Positions 8,801 through 17,646 of a DNA stretch of 21,949 nt are shown piece by piece (positions within the stretch are counted from its first letter, which is position 1; every line of letters starts with the position of its first letter). The notes below the pieces were generated by a model. The model did not search any database. It saw only the letters and a program-made list of their open reading frames with translations, and had not been told where the DNA came from. A program made the position numbers and the translations under genes. This DNA is from Entamoeba invadens IP1 (Eukaryota > Evosea > Mastigamoebida > Endamoebidae), in contig NW_004443506.1 in NCBI RefSeq assembly GCF_000330505.1, forward strand, positions 98,067 to 120,015. Reading direction: 5' to 3'.

Positions 8801-10862
8801 AAATTTAAAAGGTGAAGTTGAAGAATTAAAGTGCGAGACGAACGACGTGATGAAGGAAAGAGAACGAGAAATGGAAGAAAAGAAAACCCAACTTGAACAC
8901 ATCAAAACAGCAAATGAAGTGCTTCATACACAAATTAAAGAAGAACAAGATAACAACAAGAAACTCACTTCTTTAATCCAAGAGAAAGAAAATGAAAATA
9001 AAAAGCTTTCTGATGACTTGGTGAAGCAACAAGTGAAGACGGAAGAGTTTTATCAATCACGAGAAGATGAATTGAAGAAAATGAAAGTCAAAATTGATCA
9101 ACTCACGACGAACAACACACAACTGTGTGTTACTATTGAATCACAGAAGAATGAAAATGCTCAACTCAAAGAAAGTGTCGAGAAGAACAAAAAGGTGTTT
9201 GAAAAGTTGGAAGAAGAAAATAAGAATTTGAGAGACGAGGTGGAGAGTGCGACAACGCAAACCGTCGAGTCGATTAAGAAATCAATGGAAGAAAAGGAAC
9301 AGCTGATTTCACAAATAGAAGAGACCAAAACCGAGAACGAACGACTGAAAAAGGAAGTGCAAGAACACGTCGATACATCGGAAGAGCTAAGAAAAGAGTT
9401 AATCTCCAACACAAATCTTTTGAAAGAGATGAAACAAAATGTTTCTCAGCTGGAAAGAGAGAAGAGTACTTATGAAGGTATCAGAGCAGAGAGAGACGAC
9501 GCGTTGAGAACGAACTGTCAGATTCAAAGTGATTTTGAAGAGGAAAGAAAGAGACTTTCTCTACAACTTGAAGACAAAGAGTCTGCAAATTTGGAGATGC
9601 GAAAGGCGAATGAGAGTTACAAGCAACAGATTGATGTGATGAGTGTTGATTTAGAGAACAAAAATACGGCAATAACTCAGTTACAAAATACAAATGAAGA
9701 ACTTTTGCAGTTACAACACCGTCACGAAGAGAGTATTCAAACACTTTCAGATGACAATGAAGCCATTCGGACTGAATTGAATGAGTTGAGAGTCACTCAA
9801 AAAGAAATAGAAGAAGCTAAAACGACACAAGACGCAATGAAAAGTGAATGTGAGTTGTTGAAAATGAAAGTTACTGAGTTGACTAAATTGAATGGGGACT
9901 TAACAACACTTGTCGAACAAGTCAATGAGAAAAACACCACCACGCTGAAAGAGAAAGAAAAGATGGCGGACGAAATTGTGACATTCAAACAGATCAACGA
10001 CGAGAAAGAAGACAAACTCAAAGAAGCGTACAAAAGAATTTCAAGTGCAGAGAAGGAGAAAATGGAGGCGAAGATTCGCATTGAGGAACAAGAGAAATTG
10101 AATGCAATGAAAGACGGTAACATTCAGAATTTGAAAGGAAGTGTTGCGACACTCACCGACAAAGTCCTGCAAAAAGATGAAGAAATGAAAGTGATGAAAG
10201 GGGAGAACGTCCAATTAAGAACTGAAAAGGAAGAAGTCATTGACAAATTCACACAACGCGAATTCGATTTGAAGGAACACATTGAAAGGAAGAACAATGA
10301 CTTCAACACGTTACAAAAGACGTTTGAAATACATCAAAATGAATGTGCAAAAGAGAAGGAACACCTTCAAGAGGAGGTCGATGAAGGAATACGCCGACTC
10401 GAAGAGAGTCAACGCCGCGAGAGTGAGTTGAAAGCGAGTGTATTGAAGTGTCGCGAAGACTCTATACAACAAAGAGAGAGTGTAAATACTTTACTTCACA
10501 AAGTTGAGAGCTTTGAACACGAGAAACATGCACTTGAGGAGAAGACACTTGAATTACAGAAACACATTGAAGCACTTCTGAAGGAAAAGGAAGAGAATGA
10601 CCCCGTCCAAGGCGAGCCACAGAATGAAGATCACACACACGAGAAGACAAAGAATGTGAGAAATGAATGTATGAAGGCCTTTATTGTCGACGATGTAACA
10701 GAAAGGAAAACTCTCTTCAATTGTTTAGCGCTTTCCATCACGGTATTGGCTAAGAAGAAATTAACAACAGGAACAATAGAACGACTCTTTAGAGACGCTG
10801 AAAAGTACGAAATACCTGTAGGGAAGTATGTGAGTTACATCACGTCGAATTTAGTAAAATAA
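5863..10862 (+). CDS. Tandem calponin-homology, long coiled-coil protein (three exons)
   Basis: Exons 5863-6250, 6552-6830 and 6958-10862 join to 4572 bases, exactly 1524 codons, giving 1523 residues. Both introns start GTTTGT and are phase 1. Residues about 21-128 form CH1 (EDQQTKAFASYINYTL, LEDGTILMRF, KPHVVKTPFDKLQNLN, SAEDILNGNKKSTLALIF). Residues about 136-235 form CH2 (NWKTLMNSI, DPIEQM, LGFPNLLDPKE). CH2 is completed by LYLTYFV at the start of exon 3, which shows that the exons belong together. Tandem CH domains bind F-actin in alpha-actinin, spectrin and cortexillin. Residues about 240-1440 are Glu/Lys/Gln-rich coiled coil, broken near 368-415 by a linker with CVEC (410-413). The last 70 residues form a compact, unrecognised domain. 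The protein is probably an elongated actin-crosslinking or scaffolding dimer. No EF-hands or spectrin repeats are seen. Confidence 0.87.
6251..6551 (+). other. Intron 1 of the CH-coiled-coil gene
   Basis: It begins GTTTGTTACT and ends CACAGAG. Phase 1 at the donor requires an acceptor AG ending at a matching position; the one at 6550-6551 is the only candidate nearby that avoids a stop, giving the junction codon AAC. At 301 bases it is long for this genus and contains an ATT microsatellite. Confidence 0.75.
6411..6475 (+). repeat. ATTATTAT microsatellite inside intron 1
   Basis: About eight units of ATTATTAT run in tandem, with one unit expanded by three bases to ATTATTATTAT near the middle. 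Pure A/T, within the intron, so length change here would not alter the protein. Confidence 0.9.
6831..6957 (+). other. Intron 2 of the CH-coiled-coil gene
   Basis: It begins GTTTGTTTAT and ends CAAGAAG. The donor splits a codon after its first base (T). Using the AG at 6956-6957 gives TGT (Cys) and continues with LYLYLTYFVI, the end of CH2. The AG three bases earlier would create TAA, and earlier ones leave TAA at 6948 in frame. Length is 127 bases. Confidence 0.82.
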
Positions 10863-10912
10863 TTGAGAACATTTGTTAATGACTTGTACAATGAGAACTA
10901 CACAATTGACAA
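10863..10912. other. 50-base convergent intergenic gap
   Basis: The stop codons of the plus-strand coiled-coil gene and the minus-strand phosphatase gene face each other across 50 bases. The two 3' UTRs and polyadenylation sites must lie here and probably overlap into the opposite gene. Confidence 0.7.
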
Positions 10913-11938
10913 TTATAACTGCTGTTTGGGGACTTTAATTGCGATCAGCGTGAGGTTGTCACTACTGTCATTTAAATACGCCATTTTTAACGTGTCGAAG
11001 GACAAGTTAAACAACCCGCCACTCTTCTTCACCATCTCGCCAAGTTCTTTTTCAGTAACGACATCAGTGATCCCATCACTCATCACTAACAACCAATCGA
11101 CTTCACTTCTCTTTAAAGAAACAATTTCAGGCTCTGTAGAAAGTGGCGGGTGCAATTCCTTGTCGCCGATACTTCGTGTGATCATGATTTGTCCATTAAC
11201 CCGTTTAGTCCCTAATACTGAGAGAATGACTCCTCCATTATTTTGAATGCGTTTTGCTTCGTCACTATTTGTTGCTTTGTGATCTTTAGTCACCTTCTTA
11301 AGTGTATTGTTCCGTACTACAAAGGCTGGAGAGTCACCAACAAAAGCAACACGAATGGTCTCTTTATCAACAAAAACAACAGTCGCTGTTGTCCCCGAGT
11401 TTGAGTCTTTTGCAGTCTCCGTGTGGAGCTGCGCTGTTGTCTGTTTGACACGGTCTTCAAAGTCCCCCTTCTTCTCTAGATAGACAGGAACAAAGCGATC
11501 ACTACAATAATAAGCAGCTTCCTTCCCTCCATGTCCATCAAAGACTCCAATCACATCGGTGCCTTCGACTGATGTACAATCAACAACTACTGTGTCTTCC
11601 ATTTGTGCACGACGACCAACAGACTGCGAGACAGCTATTTCAAGTGTCTTAGAAGGTTCTATGTGGTTCAACACAAACTCTTGAAACTCAAAGCCAGGGT
11701 CACCATATTTCGAAACACCTAACTCATTCACTTTTATCACATCCTCACTCTCGGGATTCAATATGTAACAAAACGTCATCGCAGGAAGATCTGCAGGATT
11801 GTGGGCACCAAACCCTTTGGAGAGATTTTTGCCTAAATACTGACTCATCACTTCACTGTCAAATACTATTTTGTCTTCGACTTCCCCATTGTCATACTCA
11901 TCATAATCTTTATAATACGGGATATTGTTCTCGCCCAT
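10913..11938 (-). CDS. PP2C-family protein serine/threonine phosphatase
   Basis: A 341-residue metal-dependent phosphatase (PPM/PP2C). The PP2C signatures appear in order: GRRAQMED (108-115), VFDGHGG (132-138), SGTTATVVFV (181-190), VAFVGDSPAF (197-206), DHKATNSDEAKRI (219-231), ITRSIGD (253-259), LVMSDGITDVV (284-294) and NDSSDNLTLIAI (323-334). The aspartates that bind the two Mg/Mn ions (MED, DGHGG, SDG, SDN) are all present, so the enzyme is probably active, removing phosphate from Ser/Thr of protein substrates. The first 100 residues are an extension without catalytic motifs and with an acidic start, possibly for targeting or regulation. Its substrate cannot be told. The promoter box AATGAACT lies 15 bases before the ATG (minus strand). 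There is no signal peptide or intron. Confidence 0.95.
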   Translation of the reverse strand: MGENNIPYYKDYDEYDNGEVEDKIVFDSEVMSQYLGKNLSKGFGAHNPADLPAMTFCYILNPESEDVIKVNELGVSKYGDPGFEFQEFVLNHIEPSKTLEIAVSQSVGRRAQMEDTVVVDCTSVEGTDVIGVFDGHGGKEAAYYCSDRFVPVYLEKKGDFEDRVKQTTAQLHTETAKDSNSGTTATVVFVDKETIRVAFVGDSPAFVVRNNTLKKVTKDHKATNSDEAKRIQNNGGVILSVLGTKRVNGQIMITRSIGDKELHPPLSTEPEIVSLKRSEVDWLLVMSDGITDVVTEKELGEMVKKSGGLFNLSFDTLKMAYLNDSSDNLTLIAIKVPKQQL

Positions 11939-11953
11939 TATACCTCTTTTTTA

Positions 11954-11961
11954 AGTTCATT
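11954..11961 (-). promoter_or_regulatory. AATGAACT (GAAC) box of the phosphatase gene
   Basis: The minus strand reads AATGAACT, an exact match to the GAAC core promoter element known from E. histolytica, 15 bases before the ATG at 11938. Confidence 0.6.
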
Positions 11962-12327
11962 CCATTTTCTTTGTTATTATTTATTAAGTAAAATTATGTT
12001 ATAGTTTATTGTGGTAATAATTTATTAAATTATTAATTTAATAGTAAATTTTTATAATATATAAATCCATTATAATAAATAAATGGATTTATTATAATTT
12101 AGAAAAAAATTGAAAAATATAAAAATCATATATTATAATATAAATTAACTATAATATATATTAATAATGTTATATAGTTGATTAATTAATAATATAGTGA
12201 TAAATAACAATTGTTATAATTATAATTGATAAATGAATATATTTATTATAATTGGGTTAACTGAAATATAATTTGTAAGTCAACATAATTCAGTTAGCTA
12301 ACGAGGTATATATAATTAACTAACTAG

Positions 12328-12442
12328 AGTAAAACCTCCCAAGAGAAAGCATTTTTAGCCAATCAAACCTTAAAAACCTCTCTATAAAGAACTCTATTTT
12401 TTGTTTCAGTCTAAAAAATGCCCGCTCTTCAGAGGTTTTACT
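12328..12442. mobile_element. MITE-like hairpin element, Tc1/mariner-pogo-like ends
   Basis: The outer arms AGTAAAACCTC (12328-12338) and GAGGTTTTACT (12432-12442) are perfect inverted repeats. Inner arms continue at 12341-12358 and 12411-12429 (GCATTTTTAG against CTAAAAAATGC, with AAGAG against CTCTT). A loop of about 52 bases holds a further copy of the end-like motif AAAACCTC followed by TCTATAAAGAACTC. Ends of the form (C)AGTAAAACCTC with a following TATAA-GAACTC recall Tc1/mariner and pogo-type termini. No ORF is present and no clean target-site duplication remains, so it is a short non-autonomous relic or a pair of nested ends. Confidence 0.6.
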
Positions 12443-12936
12443 GAATAAGGTTTTTATGTTAGTTTTCAATTTAATTTCACGAAGTTTTTTAATCTTTTAA
12501 ATCCGTTAATTATGGTTTTAGTAACTAAGAATTGTTTTTTTATATTAATTAATAATTAACAAAGTATATAATTTTATAATAACTTAAAACTAGTTTAAAT
12601 GAATTAAACAAACCATAAAATAATAATACATAATTATTATATGTTTTTATGGTATAACAATAATAATATCTAGTTAATATTTATAAAATTGTTTTTAGTT
12701 AATTTCAAACCATATTTTTTTTATAAATGAAATTATTTAATTATTTAAATAAATAAAATAAATAAATTTTTAATTATATTTTTCCTTTTTTAACCTATTT
12801 TTTTAAAAATGCTTTTTCAGCCAATGAATCAATATATCAATTAAGAATTAACTATAATATATGGTATGCGTCAACAATTATAAGTACAAAGAACAACAAA
12901 CCAAAATTTGCCAAAAAAATATTTCACTTGGTTTTT

Positions 12937-12941
12937 GAACT
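12937..12941 (+). promoter_or_regulatory. GAACT box upstream of the acyltransferase gene
   Basis: The sequence TTTTTGAACTTG ends about 20 bases before the ATG at 12960, the position expected for an Entamoeba GAAC element. Confidence 0.45.
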
Positions 12942-12959
12942 TGAAAATCAAGATCGTCA

Positions 12960-14003
12960 ATGAGTGAAGTGACGAAACGAGAGAACACAAATGGGGAGAA
13001 AATTGACGAACAAAATGACCCAAACAGTGAAACTCCTGTAACAGAAGAGCAGAAGAGAACTGTGAAGGTAGTTCAAGCGATTGACCCTAAAAATATAACC
13101 ATAGAGACTATACCAGCCATTGATCAGTCACTCAAAAAGAAACGGAACATCAAGTTAGTCGACAAAATCACTTTTGTGATGGCGTTTGGTATTATCTTAC
13201 TCTCGGAGTTTATCATGCTGAGAAGAGCAAACTTGATCCCACTCCTTTATCTCATGTTATTCATTCCATTGGTTGTTGCGAGGTATTTAGTGTATCGGAT
13301 GTCTAAGTGGCAATTATTCTTATTAGATTTCTGTTACTTTGCAAATGCTGGGATGTTATTATTACTCTTTTTGATATACCTCTTTGGCATAGTCGGCCCA
13401 CTCTTTGAAATCATCTTCATTAATATGACGGGTCCATTGTTACTTGCCATTATCATATGGAAGAATTCGTTTGTTTTCCACGACTTGACAAAACTGACAT
13501 CCATCGTGTTGCACTTCTTCCCAAATCTGGTTTTGTACTATTTGAGATGGAAATCCAATTTCAATATTCCAACAAAACTCACATTCTTGACTGGATTCGT
13601 CTATCCCATCTCATTCTACATTTTGTGGCAAGCACTCTATTTGCTGATCACAGAAGTAATTCTCAGACACAAAATTTATAAGGGAGGGTACATGACATCT
13701 ATTAGGTGGCTGTGCGAGGAGAAGCCACATATGCTTTACAGATTCGTCACACAGACTCTCGGGTGGTGGAAAGACTCGAAGTTGAAAACTATGGTGTACA
13801 CACAATTCATATACACGTTGGTCGCATACATACCAGCGTATGTATGTTTCTATTCGAAGACCGCACACAGAACTTTTATGATATTCACAATCTTGTGGGC
13901 TGCTTACAACGGCGCCAATTTTTATTTGGAAATCTTTGCCAAGAAGTACGACCAATACCTCGAAAGATTCTCAATGGAGAAAGACAAGGACAGTCCTAAG
14001 TGA
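12960..14003 (+). CDS. Glycerophosphocholine acyltransferase, Gpc1/DUF2838 family
   Basis: A 347-residue membrane protein, ATG at 12960 and stop TGA. Residues 1-62 are hydrophilic and charged. About seven or eight membrane segments follow (about 70-88, 92-112, 120-143, 146-168, 180-195, 207-235, 280-298 and 305-325). Family landmarks are LLDFCYFANA (121-130), the WKNSFVFHDLTKLTSIVLHFFPNLVLYYLRW block (167-197), WQALYLLITE (223-232) and SIRWLCEEKP (247-256), in the order seen in the Gpc1 family. Yeast Gpc1 transfers a fatty acyl group from acyl-CoA to glycerophosphocholine, making lyso-PC for phosphatidylcholine repair; plant relatives do the same in the ER. Localisation to the ER is inferred. 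The family match is from memory of conserved blocks, not from a search. There are no introns. Confidence 0.85.
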   Translation: MSEVTKRENTNGEKIDEQNDPNSETPVTEEQKRTVKVVQAIDPKNITIETIPAIDQSLKKKRNIKLVDKITFVMAFGIILLSEFIMLRRANLIPLLYLMLFIPLVVARYLVYRMSKWQLFLLDFCYFANAGMLLLLFLIYLFGIVGPLFEIIFINMTGPLLLAIIIWKNSFVFHDLTKLTSIVLHFFPNLVLYYLRWKSNFNIPTKLTFLTGFVYPISFYILWQALYLLITEVILRHKIYKGGYMTSIRWLCEEKPHMLYRFVTQTLGWWKDSKLKTMVYTQFIYTLVAYIPAYVCFYSKTAHRTFMIFTILWAAYNGANFYLEIFAKKYDQYLERFSMEKDKDSPK

Positions 14004-15133
14004 GGTTCTGCCGATTGTCGATATACGTGAAGCACGCGATAACTACTTGTTTCATTAAACAGTAATTAATCTTTTGAAAACTATTATTTGATGAAGATCT
14101 TTACATCACAATTTTCTAAAAGGGTGTTGAACTTTTATTATCGCACTGCTTTTTAGTTCAAAAAACTTTCAAAGAAGTCCCAAGTTAAGAAATTTGATTA
14201 ACAATTTCGTTTGTAATTCGGGATTGATCGTTTTTTGCTGCAATTAATATAATAGCTCATTTTTTAAATAAAGATTTACTCGATTAATTTAATATCTCGA
14301 AGTGGATATTTATTAATAGTAATTAATAAATTCTTTTATTATTATAGTAATAATAATTAGTATCATGTGACTAGTTTCTGTTTAAGTTAGTTAAGGTTTT
14401 TATAGTCAAACGATAATAAACTACAACAAGTGCAAATTTTCAACAGAACAATTCCAACACTCAAACTATGGATTCTAACCAACTTAAATCATTTTCATAC
14501 AGTTTCGTGTTCTGAAAACTCGGTATCTTTTAAAGATTGAAATGAGGCATTCACTTATATAATATTTGTTAATGATTGAAGTTATAATAATAAATTATTA
14601 AGTATTACTACTTAATTAGTATTTATAGTATAAATTTTTAAAGGTTTTTTTTGTCTTTTTACATTTTAATTTATGATCAAGAACTTATTGTTAATAAGCT
14701 TGCTTTTGCAAAGTTCAGTCCAATTTTATTTAATAATAAAAGTAAAATTGTGAGTTTATTGTTGTGGACTAAAGACAAATATATACAAAATACATTGAGT
14801 GGCTGAGAAGAAAAGGTAGTTTTTATATTTTATTTTTATTTAAAAAAATGAATAAAAACACTCAAATTTGTATGATTTTATTCGTTTTTTAAATCAAAAA
14901 GTTATATTAAAGCATTTAGAACGAAACATATTTAAATAGGTGGGTTTTGAGCAGACTGCGAGAATTGTTAATATTTTTAAATTGGTCTGTTCTAAATTTA
15001 TAAAAAGCAAATAATAAATATTGGCAACATATATTTTTTTTAAAAGTATTTTGATATTAATGTCTAAAATTTGAAAGAATTACATGTCGGTTTAACAAAA
15101 AATGACAAATATTGAATAACAAATGGTGATATG

Positions 15134-15168
15134 ATGGTTGTTAAATAACTGTTGAAATTAACAACCAT
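15134..15168. repeat. Perfect 11-bp inverted repeat (hairpin)
   Basis: ATGGTTGTTAA at 15134-15144 pairs perfectly with TTAACAACCAT at 15158-15168 around a 13-base loop. Confidence 0.85.
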
Positions 15169-15193
15169 TTTTCAAAGACCCAATCATTACAGT

Positions 15194-15226
15194 GGTGGTT
15201 GGACTATTTGGCAAAGTCCAACTACC
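15194..15226. repeat. 12-bp inverted repeat (hairpin)
   Basis: GGTGGTTGGACT (15194-15205) pairs with AGTCCAACTACC (15215-15226). Eleven pairs are Watson-Crick and one would be a G-U wobble in RNA; the loop has 9 bases. It is clearly richer in GC than its surroundings and lies 25 bases after another hairpin. Confidence 0.85.
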
Positions 15227-15618
15227 GTATTTTATATTTAAAAACATTGTTTGTTTCTTTGTAAGTGTTAATTTTTTCTTGTTATTTAGTATTTTAAACA
15301 AAATTGTAAGTGAGACTTACTCCACAATATTTTAATATTTCTAAATGTAATAGACGATAATATTTATGACTTTATAATTATTATCATTGATTGTGTTTAT
15401 TTTGACTAATTATTAAGCTTTCTTGAAATAACTACACGTTTAAATATCTTCATCTTTTTTTAATTTGGTCCCATTTTCTTAAGATGAAATGATTGGCAAT
15501 TTTTGTTTTAAATAAAATTATCACTCATAAAAAACAATTGTTAATTTTTTTTAAAATAATAGTTTTAGACCACACACGCTCCATTATTCGAATTGACAAA
15601 TAATATAAACGATATAAC

Positions 15619-15649
15619 CATGTTCCACAACAAATCGTTGTAAAACATG
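15619..15649. repeat. Two-part inverted repeat (hairpin)
   Basis: CATGTT (15619-15624) pairs with AACATG (15644-15649), and ACAAC (15627-15631) with GTTGT (15637-15641), separated by a 2x2 internal loop; the apical loop is AAATC. Confidence 0.75.
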
Positions 15650-16466
15650 TTAATAATAAAAGGCATTCAAGAATTATCATAAAACAATTAAATTCCATTT
15701 AGTATTTATCAATGTATACAATAGAAAAACAATTTTAAATAAGTAAATGCAATTGAAAAGCATTAACTTCTTTATTAGCTTTTATCAATTTTTAACTTAA
15801 TAAATTGTTTCTATAAATTTATTTATGTTTTGTTTTCGTATAAATAATTCCATATAGATAACAGAAAACTTTTTTATGGTAATAATAGATTAGACAAAAA
15901 TTAAGAAAAATTAGAGTTTTTAAAAAACCCAAAAGTGAATTACATCTTTCACTTAAATTAAAAGTTCAAATTTTTTGTTACAACAATACCATAGAAAATT
16001 TGTTAAACATCATTTTTGGTATTGAAAGTCCATCGAAAATATTTTTTTTTAAAAATGGAGGTTATTGATAAAAAAAATAGAACAACTTTTTTTATAAGAT
16101 ACGTTAGATCCCAACCAATACCTTTATAATTTATTTTAATAACCACTAATTTTACGTGAATTAACAAGGAAGTGGTGGGACAATTTGGGAGAAAACAACT
16201 TTAACACATAACCCATTTTCATTTGATTTGTTTTCATCATTTTTGTTGGGTCTGGTTAAAAAGTGTTCGCGGTTAATGTTTTCAAAAATAGAAAGAGTGG
16301 AGCGAATCGTCTTTTGGACGAAAACAGAAATTTTGCACGAGAGATGGAAAAAAACAATAAAATGGTTTTTATTCGCCGTCTTTTCTGCTCTAATTATAGT
16401 TCTCGACTCGTTTTAACAACTTTATGGGGAAGTTGTCTGTCAATACCAACCCTTATAAATTGTAGG

Positions 16467-16474
16467 AATGAACT
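16467..16474 (+). promoter_or_regulatory. AATGAACT box that decides the start of the next gene
   Basis: This exact GAAC element contains an ATG at 16468 that is in frame with the following gene. In the phosphatase gene the same octamer lies 15 bases upstream of the ATG; here it lies 11 bases before the next in-frame ATG at 16486. A TATA-like TTATAAA stands just upstream at about 16453. The box is therefore best read as promoter, not coding sequence. Confidence 0.6.
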
Positions 16475-16485
16475 TTTTTTTCAAA

Positions 16486-17646
16486 ATGGATAAGAGCGAC
16501 CAAAAGCCAACGATGACAGAAATGAAAAGGGAGTCCAAGAGTTTTGAAGCAATTCAACAAGGGATGGTCTTTGCAGTTCTCAGTGCTTTTGGCTATTCAT
16601 TCCAAATTAAAAGACCTGAGAGGATGGCCGAGAAGACTTTTCAGTATTTAACAATAATGGAAGTCTTCAAGGACGAAGTTGCACTTGATTTTGGTTGTAC
16701 AATAGACGACTTTTGTCAAAGACAATACGAGACTGAATTTGATCCCAATATGTCCAAAGGAACACTAAAAATAGTGAAAAGGAGAAAAGATTTGAATAGG
16801 ACGGCATTATCCTTTTCTTGGATGTTACAATATTGTCAACAAAGTGGGATTGATGTCGAGAAGAGAAGGACAAAACAAGCGAGAAAAACTCTTCAATTAG
16901 AGAAGATCGTTTCTATCACACTGCCACAGTCACTTGTATTCTTCGATAAAGTAAAAATTGAAACTATGGGAACGATAGTGCACAAACACATCTGCTCTTT
17001 GTTTAACAAGAGAGAGAAGAATATCACTATACCACAGAACTACCCATTTTTTGTGGAATTGTTGAATACAAATTCCACAACACGAGCGCTTCAAGTAGAC
17101 GCCGACAAACTCAGTGAAAATACAATTTCTTCTGTTCAGGAATCATCAAGCTTGGGACATACCACTTCTCTCCAAAAAGCAAATAAAGTAGTTGAACCAA
17201 CACGTTTTGTGGCAGACAAACAAGTGCCACAAATGGTTACCCAACCACCACAAATGGTAATAAGCGACGTTTACACCCCAAGAACAAATCAATTTGAGTC
17301 AATACAAACTGTTGCACAAACACCAAGAATTCAACACTTTGCTCCAGTGAATGTAGAAATCCAAAATAATCAAGTGAATGCTTTTGGATATGAAACTGTA
17401 TATTCACCACCAGAAGCGTATAATGCGGATCCGAATTTTGTTGGGATTGGTATAAGTTCAGAGGACCTGAACAACATCAAAGAAATGAATTTGATGATGG
17501 GGTGCTATGAACAACCAATGACTATGAAGAGTACTATCCCTTCAAACCAAATGTATCTGAGAAGATTCGCCGATCAATACCAACCGGTACAAAGTGGTGT
17601 ATTTTGTCCTGTTTTAATGCCAAATATTGAGTGTGGATACTTTTAA
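16486..17646 (+). CDS. Unrecognised protein with folded N-terminal half and disordered C-terminal half
   Basis: A 386-residue protein starting MDKSDQKP. The ATG at 16486 is preferred over the in-frame one at 16468, which lies inside an AATGAACT promoter box. Residues about 15-190 look folded: FEAIQQGMVFAVLSAFGYSF, a central Cys-containing helix (DDFCQRQYE), a strongly basic segment (KGTLKIVKRRKD) and LEKIVSITLPQSLVFFDKVKIETMG. Residues about 200-386 are Gln/Asn/Pro/Ser-rich with scattered Tyr and Phe and look disordered. There is no signal peptide, membrane segment or catalytic motif I know. A basic N-terminal domain with a Gln/Pro-rich tail would suit a nuclear regulator, but this is only a guess. 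The family is not recognised. Confidence 0.72.
   Translation: MDKSDQKPTMTEMKRESKSFEAIQQGMVFAVLSAFGYSFQIKRPERMAEKTFQYLTIMEVFKDEVALDFGCTIDDFCQRQYETEFDPNMSKGTLKIVKRRKDLNRTALSFSWMLQYCQQSGIDVEKRRTKQARKTLQLEKIVSITLPQSLVFFDKVKIETMGTIVHKHICSLFNKREKNITIPQNYPFFVELLNTNSTTRALQVDADKLSENTISSVQESSSLGHTTSLQKANKVVEPTRFVADKQVPQMVTQPPQMVISDVYTPRTNQFESIQTVAQTPRIQHFAPVNVEIQNNQVNAFGYETVYSPPEAYNADPNFVGIGISSEDLNNIKEMNLMMGCYEQPMTMKSTIPSNQMYLRRFADQYQPVQSGVFCPVLMPNIECGYF

Larger units (their letters stand above)
11939..12959. other. Divergent intergenic region between phosphatase and acyltransferase genes
   Basis: Very AT-rich, with no credible ORF. It carries the promoters of both flanking genes. The only other recognisable content is the hairpin element at 12328-12442. 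A GAACT box at 12937-12941 lies about 20 bases before the acyltransferase ATG. Confidence 0.6.
14004..16466. other. 2.5 kb AT-rich region without a credible gene
   Basis: Stops are frequent in all frames; the short frames near 16228-16493 overlap each other and show no domain. The notable contents are hairpins at 15134-15168, 15194-15226 and 15619-15649, and a weaker one at 14497-14526. I see no tRNA box B, rRNA or snRNA signature. The right end contains the promoter of the next gene. Confidence 0.55.

Noticed and set aside
7434..10650. Many minus-strand frames opposite the coiled coil
   Set aside because: They are Ser/Phe/Leu-rich mirror images of Glu/Lys codons, with no independent support.
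13457..13999. Overlapping frames within the acyltransferase gene
   Set aside because: They lack domains and overlap a well-supported gene.
16228..16493. Two overlapping short plus-strand ORFs before the orphan gene
   Set aside because: They overlap in different frames, have no family features, and lie over the likely promoter. An upstream exon was considered, but no GTTTGT donor was found.
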